This document shows, piece after piece, positions 10,316 to 21,792 of a stretch of 64,000 nucleotides of DNA. How positions within the stretch are numbered: the first letter of the stretch is position 1; the number at the start of each line of letters is the position of its first letter. The stretch is from assembly GCA_947650365.1 (NCBI GenBank), contig OX393549.1, forward strand, positions 94,438,048 through 94,502,047. Direction: 5' to 3'. Under the pieces are notes generated by a model. That model saw only the letters and a program-made list of their open reading frames with translations, had not been told where the DNA came from and ran no database searches. The DNA is from Chamaelirium japonicum (Eukaryota; Streptophyta; Magnoliopsida; Liliales; Melanthiaceae). Both the position numbers and the translations under genes were made by a program.

Positions 10316-10956
10316 TTCGATCAAATTTTGATCGTTATGAAACTAAATCAGCACGCGAAGCTTTGTAAAAACGTTAAAAAAATCTTATAGCAAAAAAAAT
10401 GACAAAAATGGATCTTAGCATAGCTTTAAAGATTTTATTACAAATAGCTATTTGATGTCCTTAGTTATAAATATGTTGATTACAATTTAGTCCTTTATAT
10501 CTACAATGAAATTAATGAATTTGTATTGCATTTTTATAAAAAAGTCCACAATAAAGTTGCTTTGGGTTAGTAACAATTGCCGGTATGATTCAACACATCA
10601 ATTGGATCACACTTAACCTATATTATATTTAATATAATAAAAAATTAAATATCATATATAGTATATGTCTAACAGCCCACTCCAATCCATGTCTTTGTTT
10701 TATCCCGAACAAAGAAAAAGTGACAAACCTGACCCACTTCTGGCGCCACACCGTCCGCCGCCACCGTCGGATGGGTGAACAAATTTGGGTAGATTTTCTT
10801 GTGATCCCTCTATTACCATGCTCGCTCGGATTGAATTTTTACCCTTGTTTTTTGTCGCCACCGACATAGGCCAAAAATTGGATGGTTTTACTCCAATAAA
10901 TGGATTATATGTATGAGATCAAAACCCCTAAAAAAACAAATGACTTAAAATAATCA

Positions 10957-11161
10957 CCCCAAACCACGGAATCGTTGTGGTTCAGGGTCCACCCATCAAC
11001 ACCTGTCCTCACCCGTTTGATTAGCTGGCCCTTATGATGGGAGTCCCCTGGGGTTCACCCAGTGTCCTGTAGATCTCAACAATCCAAAACCATCCATAGG
11101 GACAGAGACAACATGTGTCAATGACTGGACCTGAACCACAAATGATACCGTGGTTTGGGTC
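10957..11161. mobile_element. MITE with CCCAAACCACGG ends
   Basis: The left end CCCAAACCACGGAATCGT and inverted right end CCCAAACCACGGTATCAT both continue to TGTGGTTCAGG. About 205 bp, non-coding. Confidence 0.8.
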
Positions 11162-11232
11162 GACTAAGTTAAGGGCTTCACTAAAAAAATAAAGATTTTG
11201 GGGTATTCCGAAATTACGACATATTTACTACC

Positions 11233-11370
11233 GGGTAATGCTATTTGTACAATCTCCAGCAACAAAAAATTGGCAAACCAGACTTGGCCATGGGCTCGGT
11301 GCTTGGTGTGAACTCGTCACCACTTCATGAGTTAGGTTTGTCAATGGAGATTGTACAAATAACATTACTT
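11233..11370. mobile_element. Short MITE with GTAATGCTATTTGTACAATC ends
   Basis: The left arm GTAATGCTATTTGTACAATC and the inverted right arm GTAATGTTATTTGTACAATC match over about 25 bp, around a 90-bp centre. Non-coding. Confidence 0.8.
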
Positions 11371-11445
11371 ATTTGCTACCCGATTGATTTGCTTGCATTT
11401 GCCTAGCGATTGGGACTTGGGGGTGAGTGCGATTCAACGACCGGA

Positions 11446-11447
<2 letters not shown>

Positions 11448-11493
<46 letters not shown>

Positions 11494-11674
11494 TGGGGTG
11501 GCAAAGTCCTCGATCGTGCAGCCGATTGTCGGTGCCCCGACGCCCGATTTCTGGTGCCCTATCGCCGATGCCCGATCCGACCCCGGCCACACTATGCCCG
11601 ATGATTGTAGATGCCCGTCATCTATCAACCCGATCCGGCCAGACCTCCGATGCTTGGAGAGAGCCTCCGATGCT

Positions 11675-11705
<31 letters not shown>
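11448..11705. repeat. Two GA microsatellites
   Basis: GA tracts at about 11448-11490 and 11681-11705. Open frames across them (RE/SL dipeptide repeats) are artefacts. The sequence between them is GC-rich and starts with the GAGTGCGATTCA motif (11424). Confidence 0.9.
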
Positions 11706-11708
<3 letters not shown>

Positions 11709-11927
11709 CCAATTCAAGGTGGGAGCTGGTTGGAGTATACCCTCCTTCGTCTGCATCTCTTCTTGGCCTCCCTCTTGAACAGGAGGTCACCAGGGATTGA
11801 AATGGCCTCCTACCCCCCTAAGCCACCTTTGCCGCTACAACCACCACCACACCAACCCATCAATCGGACCACCGGGGCCGGAGAATGATGACCCGATCAG
11901 GATTGACGAAGACAACATGTCAGCTTT

Positions 11928-12360
11928 GTGAACGAGGGTGGCGACAATGACCTGAAGCTCCACCTCAAGCACCGGTCAGCATGCGAGCCGCCGAGAGGAG
12001 AGGAAGAACCAGAAGGTGGGGTCCTGCCTCACCTATCAACCAATTGCCTCCAAAGTGGGCAGGAAGGTTTGCGGTGGCGATGCCCCCGGAGCTGGACGAA
12101 CGGTTGGTGGCAACCCTTGAGTTTCGGGTTCATTCTCGGATCCGGTGAGTACTTCATGACGTGCCTCTGGACCACATCTCCCTAATCCTTGACACCGGCA
12201 GCGACCTCAAACGGTCCAGTGCCTCCCCTGCCACGACTGCTTCTAGTAGCACGAGCTACAACCCAGCCACCTCCTTCTACTCCTACCACAACGTCCTACG
12301 ACGACTGCCTCTTCAACATCACCAGGGACCTTGCCGTCTAGACCTTCATCGTGAGATGGT
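11928..12360 (+). pseudogene. Aspartic protease (pepsin A1, nepenthesin-like) relic
   Basis: Plant A1 aspartic proteases are secreted or vacuolar acid endopeptidases. Family landmarks appear in order but in three different frames: DLKLHLKHRS (propeptide, from about 11950), GSGEYFMT (about 12140), LILDTGSDL with the catalytic DTGS loop (about 12181), QCLPCHDCF (about 12219), and a RDLAV-stop-TFIV block matching the usual DLALETFTV region (about 12328). At least two frameshifts and several stops separate them, and the second catalytic lobe is absent. This is a decayed N-terminal fragment, perhaps moved by a transposon. The GC-rich, intron-free nature suits a plant A1 gene. It is non-functional. 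Confidence 0.85.
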
Positions 12361-12559
12361 GGAAAGAGGAGGGGAGAGGTCGATCCCTCCTCCCTCTTGG
12401 TGAAGGAAGAGCCAGCAGGCCGATCTGCCTCCCTTCTTCTTCTTCGGTGGCAGCAAGGAGGAGGCAGTAGGCCCTCCTCCCCCTCTTCTTGTTAGACGAC
12501 AACAAGAAGAAGGAGGAGGCTTGGGGGCGACCAACCTTGTCGTCGAGATCCAACCGCCG

Positions 12560-13080
12560 GGGTGATGACCGACCCCCCTGCTCGCCAGCGCGTGCACGGC
12601 AGCCCCCCGGATGCCTGCTGTTGTTGGTCAGGCGCCACTGAGAGAGAACCAGAGGGGTTTGAGGGGCCCGAGGAAGGTGAGGCGAGAGGCAGCCGCAACG
12701 ATGGCAGCGCCTGTCGGGCGAGGCTGAGTGCGATTCACCGATCGGCAGCACCTGCTGGCCAGGTCTGAGTGCGATTCACCAATCGATGTGCTTGCGGGCT
12801 GGCCATCGATGATGAATCCTTCTACCACCATCAATGGCCCTCTCTCCATTGATCAACTCGTTTGGCCCTCTCTCCATCGGCAGCACCTGCCGGTTGGGGC
12901 TGAGTGTGATTCACCGATCGGCCGTCCTGTGGGCCACGACCAAGTGCGATTCATCAGTCGGCGTGCCGGCGAGCCAGCCGTCAATGGCCCTTTCTCCGCC
13001 GATCAACCCAATATGGCTCTCTCTCTCTCTCCACAGTGCGCACGACAGCCCCCCGGATGGCTACTGTTGTTGGTCGGGCG
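12560..13080. repeat. GC-rich block with repeated GAGTGCGATTCACCGATCGG motifs and local duplications
   Basis: The motif or close variants occur at about 12726, 12767, 12902 and 12945, with repeated TCAATGGCCCTCTCTCC phrases. A 43-bp direct repeat starting CAGCCCCCCGGATG lies at about 12602 and 13047. Long open frames on both strands reflect GC content; no protein family is recognised. Confidence 0.6.
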
Positions 13081-13215
<135 letters not shown>

Positions 13216-13262
13216 GTACGCTGGCCAGCTCGGGGATCGAAGGCTTTTGTTATATATATATA

Positions 13263-13291
13263 CTAGTAATTGAACCCGTGCAATGCACGGC
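13263..13291 (-). other. Helitron 3' terminus (hairpin + CTAG|T)
   Basis: On the minus strand CCGTGCATTGCACGG forms a 7-bp stem (13276-13290). Nine bases follow (GTTCAATTA), then CTAG (13266-13263) and T. This is the canonical plant Helitron 3' end. Confidence 0.88.
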
Positions 13292-13299
13292 GAAAGGAA

Positions 13300-14152
13300 A
13301 AAGTTGACAAAAGATTGACAGATGGAAAAAAATTTATATCAAAAAATGTGTTTTTATAATTTATGTCGTAAAATAAATTTATTTTAAAATTGAAGTAAAC
13401 CTTAGCACTTAATTGAAGTGAGGTGGTCCAAATATTTAAAATTTATAATTCACTTCCATCACAACTTTTTCACCTAAAACAAATGAAAAGCCTCAAACTG
13501 ACTCAAATATCCCAAACATAAGTGTCTCATATTTTACAAATTTCATTTTATTCTCCCAAAAATGGGAGATGTAGTATTCTACAATAAAAATTGAGAGATG
13601 TCCAAAGTATCTAAAAAAAATTCTATATGCAGCTAAAAGAGAGATTATTCTTTCAGTTCAAAAACTTTCTTCCATTCCATAAAAAAAAATTTCTTTCTTC
13701 CACGCCATCTCAACAATATAAAACTATGCTTCTTGAATGCATCATGCATGCCTATATTGGGCAATTTGCATGCAAGTCCATATAAAACTATTTTTCAAGT
13801 GGAGAGAAATCACTATACTCACAAAGACAGACAGTTGCAAACATGTAAGACTTTGCACCCAAAATTGCCTGTGCCGTAACCAAGACTATCACAATTTAAT
13901 CATTGCCGAATCTTGATTCCCCAATCTGATTGCAATTTATAGCGAGATGAGAAATCAAACTGCAATAAAACCAAAATTCGAAGCAAAACGAAGAGAATAT
14001 CACAAATTAAAACAGAAACCACAAGCTCCACCACCACCACCATTTCTTCGGACCATGAGAATCCATTGTTAAATCTTAAAATTTCTCATTTTCATATCAA
14101 AGGAGTGATGAATTAGGAGAGTTTTTTTTTTCTCTCGACCCATACCCATCAA
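13300..14152. other. AT-rich Helitron 3' region without a gene
   Basis: No coding exon is recognised. It includes a short CCACCACCACC run (about 14030). Confidence 0.5.
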
Positions 14153-14431
14153 TCAGAAGACTATCCTGAACTGTGGGGCATTTGATCCGGCTGCGGGGAT
14201 GATCTCCACCGCAAGGCTCGAGCTCTTCGGACACCGGGCAGTACCCCGCCAGCGTAACTCAAAGACCGTCACATCCGCCGGGCGGCGCACCTCCACTGCC
14301 CCGTGCATGCCTGGAACCTCCGCTGCTGGCGCATCCGGCCTCGGGACTGAGCCCCGTGCGTTGCTCTTCGCTGTAGGGTGTGGCTTCGAAGGCGGAGCAT
14401 CCTTTCCCTTCCACCACCACAACAACCCCAT
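14153..14431 (-). pseudogene. GC-rich fragment of a small plant protein ending APQFRIVF
   Basis: The minus strand is open for 92 codons from an ATG at 14431. It starts MGLLWWWKGKDAPPSKP, continues GMHGAVEVRRPADVTVFE and ends APQFRIVF. This fits a small conserved plant protein family that I recall as 'low-density receptor-like' or uncharacterised. Between VFE and the C-terminus another frame reads LAGYCPVSEELEPC, the block expected there. So the coding sequence has an internal deletion after VFE and a further frame change. I read it as a mutated gene copy captured by the Helitron. The family name is from memory and uncertain; a GA microsatellite lies just upstream. Confidence 0.5.
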
Positions 14432-14452
14432 GGCTCCTGCGAGTGGAAATAT

Positions 14453-14454
<2 letters not shown>

Positions 14455-14519
<65 letters not shown>
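14455..14519. repeat. GA microsatellite, about 65 bp
   Basis: A near-perfect GA tract. The open frames across it are not genes. Confidence 0.95.
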
Positions 14520-14522
<3 letters not shown>

Positions 14523-14724
14523 AGGGTTTGGGTTTACAGCTGAGAGGCGCGAGAGATCGGATGTCAGAATAGGAATTTCAGTGGAAAAAGGCATAGAAAC
14601 AGATAATGACTCAAAGTTCTAAAGTCTTTGATCCATCCATCTCATGGATCACATTTGAAATCCTCTTGCAATATATTTGTCTGCCGACTCTAGCAAATCG
14701 AATAAAATGAAATAAAACCCACTC

Positions 14725-14868
14725 TTAGAGATTAAATAGCTTAACAATCATGGCATTGAGAACAGGGTCCAAGTAGCCATCAAGTTCGATGGATGCGAAG
14801 GGGGTGCACATTGAAGGCCTCTCCATAAACTTTCCTTTCCTCACCCCCAATACCGACGACATCCACAT
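14725..14868 (-). other. Short open frame, possible captured exon
   Basis: 47 codons ending ASIELDGYLDPVLNAMIVKL plus three residues and a stop. The composition looks protein-like and it lies among other captured fragments. I do not recognise the family and see no confirmed splice sites. Confidence 0.25.
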
Positions 14869-15311
14869 GAAAACACCAAGTCAGTTGGCATGTTATTTTG
14901 AATAACAACTTGAGAGACATGATGCAAATATATTCGATATATTTTCAAGTGATTATTGCAAATTTAAAGACAGGGCTAAAAAAGATGAGATTGAACATTC
15001 CGATCTCCACACTGTTAGAAGAAAATCAATGAAAAGGAAGAGTTTATGGACATGTAGACAAAAAGAGGGAATAAAATTTCCTAATTACAATGCAGTTGCA
15101 CAAAGACAAACAGAAGAGATATTTTAATTCAATTATGTTCTTATTCTTGTATATCTGTTTGCTGAGAAGTAAGGGAGGTGTTTGAGAAGCGCACAAGAAT
15201 TCACACACATTACTACTGAACCTTCTAAAAGGGGTATTTCTTATATAACCATTCTCCATTTGGTAGGTGAAAAAAAAAAATTGACTTCAGGAAAGCATTA
15301 GAAAATAATAC

Positions 15312-15935
15312 CTGCAGGTCATATGGAAGCATTCTCTCCCAGTTAAATCATATGGCTGCATTTCACACATTGCCGCCACTACTTCTGTCTTGCAAGAGAA
15401 CCGTAACCTGTCATCCTCTGCATGCAAACATGGTAAAACCTTTTATAGTCATAAACACGACATGCTATCATGCCATGGAACCCTACACTTGATACAAAAA
15501 GATCCGTTGCATTTGATGCATTTTCTGAGCTCCGATTGATTAGAAGATTTCTGCTGAGGGGCATATTGTTTCACTCATTGACATCAGAGTAGAGCACTTT
15601 GGGTATGGGCAATAAACTTTCTCAGTCACAGGAATTGATACCTCCTTTATCCGTTGAACTTTCTACATTCAAACTGGTATTACAGCCCTCATGTGGGCAA
15701 CCAGGGAGCATGCCATGAAGTAATTTCACTTCTACATGCTGTTTCATGCAAGAAAAGCAGAAACGATGCAAACAGTCATCAACAGCAAACATAAGAGACG
15801 ACTCAGTATCTTCTAAACAGATGTTGCAAGGTTCCTTGAAAATTCTTGCTTTCATCCAAGTCGACTTTCATTGTTTTCTGAGAATCCATCGCCTCCCTTG
15901 CTAGCTTGAATGCATTTTTAATACGAAAATCTATC
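15312..15935 (-). pseudogene. RBR (RING-in-between-RING) E3 ubiquitin ligase fragment
   Basis: RBR ligases pass ubiquitin from E2 to substrate via a RING2 cysteine. Reading right to left: an IKNAFKLAREAMDSQ block matching the RNase H-like N-terminal domain of plant RBR proteins; RING1 (CNICLEDTE, then HRFCFSCMKQHVEVKLLHG and CPHEGC); an IBR segment (KCIKCNGSFCIKCRVPWHD, MSC); and WRQCVKC..HMI leading to ECFHMTC just before a CAG|GTATT donor. The pieces lie in different frames (a 1-bp shift after MSC, in-frame stops, another shift before ECFHMTC), so it is dead. The catalytic RING2 exon is missing. It lies in the Helitron on the same strand as Rep/helicase and is probably captured host sequence. 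Confidence 0.85.
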
Positions 15936-16340
15936 TACTACCAAAGAAATGGAATCGAATGACCAAAGGTCATAATACACAATACAACAAAAGAGAACGG
16001 AATATACTTTGAAGATCTAGCAATCTGTAAAAGGATTCACATAATTCTTTTAGGGTATAGATCTTTGAAAGAATGAGAAGTTCAACATCAAATCTTGATC
16101 ACATCAAGAAGCATCGTGGCCCAAATATATGTCCCCTATAAGCTCCAAGGTCTTGGTTAGTCAACTTCAATTTCAGATTTATGAGAAGGTGTGCCCTTCT
16201 ACTCAAAGCATTGACTGTGTTGTTAATGAACCCCAACTGATGCGTAAGGCAAAATTTTTGACATGACGAAAGGAAGACACTTTGCATGCCCTATCTAGAC
16301 TCTATTGTAAATACAATTTTTTTAAGGATTTTAATCATTC

Positions 16341-16460
16341 TCATCGGCTTTATGAATCCTTCTTCGCCATTAATTTCTATTTAGGGCTATATTTGTTATC
16401 AATGCAAGTTTTTTTATATCTTTGGTAATAACTTAATTGCCGGTAAAACCACCATTGCCT
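16341..16460. repeat. Duplicated segment, copy 1 (partner 20222-20338)
   Basis: About 115 bp with clear identity in direct orientation, from GGCTTTATGAAT to AAAACCACCATTGCC. Part of the patchwork of duplications inside the Helitron. Confidence 0.8.
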
Positions 16461-18518
16461 TTCGACAATATAGCAGGCCGCCTTCGGTGACCAGACACCC
16501 CTTGGCCATCACCACCATCCCTCTTCTCTCCCTTTTTTTTCTCCCTCTAAATCTCTCCTCAATCTCTTTCAATCGGACTCCATCTATCCGAACTAAATCA
16601 TGGTCGTCTGTTTTGCCCAACCAAAATCCCAATGTGAAAAGAATGATGTTAAATGACAGAGAGAAGAACTGGTATCATATATAAGAATTAAGTGGGAATG
16701 TTTCATTTTTAGCTCTTTATCTTATAATATGTGTCATGGAGATGAATGCAATTTTTTATATCAAATTTTTTTTATACCAGGTTGAGTGTTTACTCAAATC
16801 CGAGTAAGCTCGAAAATCAGCTCCAGTCTTTACTCAAACTCATACCAAATTGAGTTTTTACTAAAATTAGAGTAAGGGTTGGAGTTACCAGTATCATAGA
16901 GTATTTACTCAAATTTTAATACAAATTTGAGAAAAAATTTGAGAAAGGTCTGGATATGATCTAATATAGTTATAACTACTCTTGTGGAAATTATATAAAT
17001 AATGATATTGTCCTTGCATCTCTTTAAAAGCATCTCTTTAAAAGGGGTTTTCCAAAGTACCCGTTTTTTAAATCTGTACTCTCTTTTTTTGCTGCATATT
17101 ACTAAAGGAAAATTCTAAAGTATGGGACTTTTTTTGTGTTACGCATGGTGTATTGGGATTGGTATTTGTGCCTTTTTTCTATTTTATATATAGAGGTGAA
17201 GGCTTCCATTGTAAGGCTTCTAAGTTATTAATAAAATTTCAGTTTTCTTGTTGTCGTTGCTTTCGAAGATCCCAATTGGCCTATGTTGTCTCTCCTCTCC
17301 TCTGCTTGTTTGTAAATTGCTATTTAAGTGCCTACATGTCGTAGTAAGGCCAATGTAAATGATGATCGACTGATATGTCAAATTTTTATGTGTTTACATT
17401 ACAAATGACAAAAAATCATTGGATTTCACAGATCACAATAGTTCCCCAAATCCCCAAAGGCAAGATAGGAAAAATGTTAATATTCACAAAAAACTATAAA
17501 CATTAAACTATTAAAAAAAATTACTTACCTTTCAAAATGATATTTATGAAGGAAGGATGTCTCTCTGGGTCCACTATTTTTGATATTGATGAAGGCTGGA
17601 TGGCTCTCCTCTGTTTTTACATTATTTGTTTTTTTTTTGTCAATTGAGTGGCCACATTTTTTTTTGGCTTGAGGTATAGTTGTCGACGTGCACTCGTCTT
17701 GCGAGTGGAGGGGGAAAAGAGAAACACCACACAGCCCACACACACGGACACATGTCATACACCAGGCCCTGTACACTTTCATAGCTCTGCCACTGGCTAC
17801 GTAAACAATGACATCTAGGATGCTCATATACGGTCAAGAGTTGCATTTTGGTTTACTTATAGTCTGTTGCGTACATGAACAAACAAATAAAGGACCAAAA
17901 GCTATAATGATGCTCTAGAGAACCTTAATTTGAGGCATTATAGTTGGTTTGGTGCTGACTTGATGATATTGGCTGAAGAGTCTTCAGATGCATGCGTTTG
18001 AAGTTTTAACGGTATGTTCACTCAAGAAGATGTTATAATAAAGATAATGTTACAATTAGTTGAATTTTTGTGAGGCTATGTTTGACCCTTAAGCACTTAG
18101 AGAGTGACCGTCTGATCTTCGTGCGCCTGCATCTCAGAAAATTAACCTTGTTGATTGGTCGAGTTCACGATCACATCAATCCATATGGTGGCACTCATTG
18201 TGGGGCTTATTGAATGTTTGGCTGGCAGTCCTTGCATATGCTTTCATGCTCTTCTTAGGCTCATGACAGATTGACAGGGTGATGGGCCTTAATATACTTT
18301 TACTTTTTCTTTTTACATGCAAATTCTGCACCCTTGAGAATTTCACCTTGCCTATTGCTTCAAGTCAATTTCTTACAAGATTGTGCCTCATCGAATTATT
18401 ATGGACTAACTTTCCGTCATAGCTTTACATGATAGCGACCTGGTTTGTGAAAATCCTTTACATTTCCCTACTAATCTGTCTTGCTAAGTTCTGGAATTTT
18501 GTCCTAATCTCCGCACAG
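16461..18518. other. No recognisable gene
   Basis: AT-rich sequence with scattered short open frames (for example 16414-16632 minus, 17525-17827 minus) and repeated ACTCAAA-type phrases near 16790-16930. None resembles a known protein. It may be intronic or filler DNA carried with the captured fragments. Confidence 0.4.
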
Positions 18519-18652
18519 GTGACCAAGGAACAGGCACAAATGAGAGCTCGAAGCAGAGCAGGAGCGAGAAAAAGAGCCGCAAGGCAATGCTGAAGCTAGG
18601 AATGAAACCCGTCACAGGTGTCAGTCGGGTTAGCATAAAGAGAGCCAAAAAT
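18519..18652 (+). pseudogene. Captured exon of nascent polypeptide-associated complex alpha subunit
   Basis: NAC-alpha binds nascent chains at the ribosome exit tunnel. After a CACAG acceptor, 134 bases encode a linker, [20 protein letters not shown], then [15 protein letters not shown], stopping at an AAT|GTGAG donor. The start of the NAC domain ends where plant NAC-alpha genes have an intron. The frame is intact, but the exons expected on either side (acidic N-terminus; LFVISKPDVFKSP block) are not found. It lies on the plus strand, antisense to the Helitron genes. An isolated exon is best explained as capture. Confidence 0.9.
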
Positions 18653-19191
18653 GTGAGTGAGCAAAACATCCTTAGAATTCTCTTGCTAGATTCATCCAAA
18701 AGGAGAAAAATAACAGTAAATGACATTTCGTATTAAATAAAAGAGAGAAATATCACTGATCAGAGCTTCCTTAGCATGCTATTTCCATATATTTCTGGAC
18801 ATACGTTCTGTACAATTTTTGCTCAACCAAAACACTGATTTTTAGGAAACCCATGGACACTTTTAGCTGTGGCCCTTCGAAAGTGTCTACTTAAGCTTGC
18901 TCTCATCATTTAGTATCTCGGTAGATTGTGGTGAATAAATTTTTTTTTTACCTGTTTTACTTTTTTTTTCACTCAAAGGTTTCTAAACTTTCGCAACGAA
19001 CTCCAAGTGAGGAATGGCTAAGAGATTTTTTTTTGAGAAATAACGGAAAGCTAAGAGAAAGACGGTTGCATTCGTCTCTTTCCATCAACTTTATTTGACT
19101 GGTTTCGATCATATGCTATCCCACTGATATATGATGAAATAAACCGCAGCCAACATAATAATTACACTTTGCCCACCAGAAGTTTAGCTCA

Positions 19192-19198
19192 AAAACAT

Positions 19199-19231
<33 letters not shown>

Positions 19232-19375
19232 ACCATAGTTAAAAAACTTCATTTGCCCCCTTCAATTCAGTTTTGATTAGATACAATTTTCCAAATGAGG
19301 AAATTAAGTAGTTGACAAAAATGTGTATTGTGCTAACATTTCAAACTTTAGGGAGCGATTTAGAGTGAAATTTTT
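19192..19375. mobile_element. MITE family C, copy 2, with poly-C run
   Basis: Shares its interior with 9169-9347 (CCTTCAATTCAG, GGAAATTAAGTAGTTGACAA). The left end carries about 29 C in place of the short C run of copy 1. The right inverted repeat is lost or diverged. Bases 18653-19191 and 19376-20221 show no gene. Confidence 0.75.
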
Positions 19376-20221
19376 TTTTTTTCACATGGATTCAGAAGAA
19401 AATTCAGAAGGAAAAAAATAAAGAAACAAAGGAGTAAAAATCAATAACACTACAACTTGTCTAAATAAAACCCAAACCTATCAAAGTATCAAACTGCATC
19501 ATAAATCAAGGGAAAAAAAACTATTTTGGTAGAATTTTTCATGTTTATGAATTTGTCATCTTACAGACAATTCTAACTTCCATTTTGTAGCAACCAGATA
19601 CCATAGAAAGATTGTATTATCAAAATTATCTAAAAGTAAATGGACCGAATTCTTAATTTTGAAGTACAAACTTCCCAAACATAATGTAAATAAAGATGAA
19701 AATCCAAAAATAACACATGAATAAAAAATTATGCAGAACAAATAAGTTTACTGTATGTCACATGATTCTCACATTTGGGTAGACTGATTTAACATGATAA
19801 GTGCGTGGGATCTTAGAGTTGCACACAACGTTGTTTGTTTGAAATGGGATATGAGAGCTGCATTCATACACAGTTTGAAGAACAACTCTTCAAAAGGCCT
19901 ACACATGTCATAATGAAGGAGATTGAGAGGGATCCATTGACCATGATGTTCAATGTCAGTGCCAACATCGTACCTTCTTGCTCGGGGTGTCTACATAATG
20001 GCGAAGACATATTGGGGAGTTAAGAATCCGAAGAAATGAATAATTCATTTGTAGAATGAGGAGAGGATGATAGATTCCATTGGCGCATGCGATTGTTATG
20101 CTGCAAAGTTGTCCTAATAAGGTCGGATCGGGTAATCTGGTAAACCTGATTGTTATGGCTAAGCATTTGTATCCCATTTAGAGTATGTCATAACCAAAAC
20201 CATCAAGCCATGTTCCATCGT

Positions 20222-20338
20222 CAGCTTTATGAATACTTCTTCGCCATTCATTTCTATTTAGGGCTATATCTGTTATCAATTTAAGTTTTTCAAATCTTTG
20301 CTAATAACTTAATTGCCGCTAAAACCACCATTGCCGGT
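20222..20338. repeat. Duplicated segment, copy 2 (partner 16341-16460)
   Basis: See 16341-16460. It lies immediately downstream, in the minus direction, of the promoter-like copy at 20631-20870. Confidence 0.8.
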
Positions 20339-20630
20339 TCCAAGCACGAATGAGAAAGGTTGATGGTTGTGTTAGGTTGAAAGTCAGTCGTAAAAACAAA
20401 CTCAAACTATGAAATGAATCCTAATATCCATTCAGAGTCTAGAGTTACAAAAATATGCAATCATACCTTAGGACCCGCACGTGATGTGTGGTCAAACTGA
20501 TGAGCCCTTGAGAACATGTAGGAAGCAGATGTATAAACCTGTCCATGAAATGGCTATTAGGGTTTGCTTCTTAATGTAGATAGGATGTTTATGATGGATA
20601 TTTCATTTAGACACAATAGAGGTAAATGTG

Positions 20631-20870
20631 TTACCTTATAGGTTGAAATAAAGAAGCAGAATGTAATCTTTAATCGGACCCAAATAGGATGTACTGCAAA
20701 GTCCAAAAAATGATTAAGAAGTGAGTAACAGCTGATAGGTAAGAATTAAAAAAAAAAGATAATAAAACACAATAGTAAACCTCTGAAAATATTGTTTTTT
20801 GATGCGTGGAGACATTATTCAGAGGTATCGTTGTCATATATAGGATAGAGGTAAGGAGGTAACCTTAATT
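20631..20870 (-). promoter_or_regulatory. Promoter/first-intron-like segment, copy 1 (partner 38420-38690)
   Basis: On the minus strand CCTCTATCCTATATATGACA provides a TATA box, followed by a transcribed-looking segment. The same layout, about 75% alike by eye, recurs at 38420-38690. It may be a Helitron promoter that was duplicated. Bases 20871-21594 hold no recognisable gene. Confidence 0.45.
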
Positions 20871-21594
20871 GTAAATATCTGTTACAACAACCTTAATAGA
20901 TGCTGCTATTAAAACCTAATCATTGACATAAGAAATTTAAGTGAGGCGATGGGAAATCCGCCTAGCAAAAAAGGTTTTATAGGGCTGATGTACCTTAAAT
21001 TAGAACACCCGTAGCAGAATAATCCTAGAAGCACTAACAACCTAGAATCCATATAAGCATTCAATCTAAAAACGGAATTAAAAAAATTTGCATAAATCTT
21101 TTCATTTTCGAGAAGAATTTCCTTCACGTAAGAAATGCAGATTCTATATACCAAGCTTTTAATCATCATTATATCCTTATGTAGTAAAGTTTTAAAAAAT
21201 GGAAGGTCTAAGTACTTGATAGTTATACCTTTTTTTGTGTCAAGTAGAGACTGAATTTGGCATAACACATGTATTTCATGATTCTCATCCAATCCAACTG
21301 ATTATGTTTGCTTCCCTTGCTAAAAAATTGCTAATATTGAGAGAAATAGTAAAATAAGAGGTTAAGTATTTGTTGAAGTTGTACCCAATTTAAGATTATG
21401 CAAGCCAAAATTCCCACAATTCATTAGAACCAACTTTAAAGATTAATTAAAAATAAACAGCCAAAACTCCTTCCTTTAGCATATGCTAGAACATGAGTTT
21501 TTTTTGTTTTAAATATTATAAAATGCAACATTGAAATTTTTTGACAACTCAATTCCATCAATACACATTTGATAAGTTTGTAAAGTCGTTCTTT

Positions 21595-21699
21595 TCATGT
21601 TTGTGGGTGTTCCTCAAAGCTATTCTGTGGCTCTTGAATAAGGACCTGCAATTAAAAAGTTATAAAATTGTAAGCTTAGTACAATTAGTCAATGGTATC

Positions 21700-21792
<93 letters not shown>

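Noticed and set aside
15622..15855. Functional small RING protein
   Set aside because: Only the RING1 part of an RBR ligase is open; neighbouring IBR and RNase H-like parts are in other frames and RING2 is missing.
13263..20900. A separate small Helitron ending before the RPA gene
   Set aside because: No second 3' hairpin/CTRR end or 5' end was found between 13.3 and 21.5 kb, although the duplicated promoter module at 20.6 kb keeps this possibility open.
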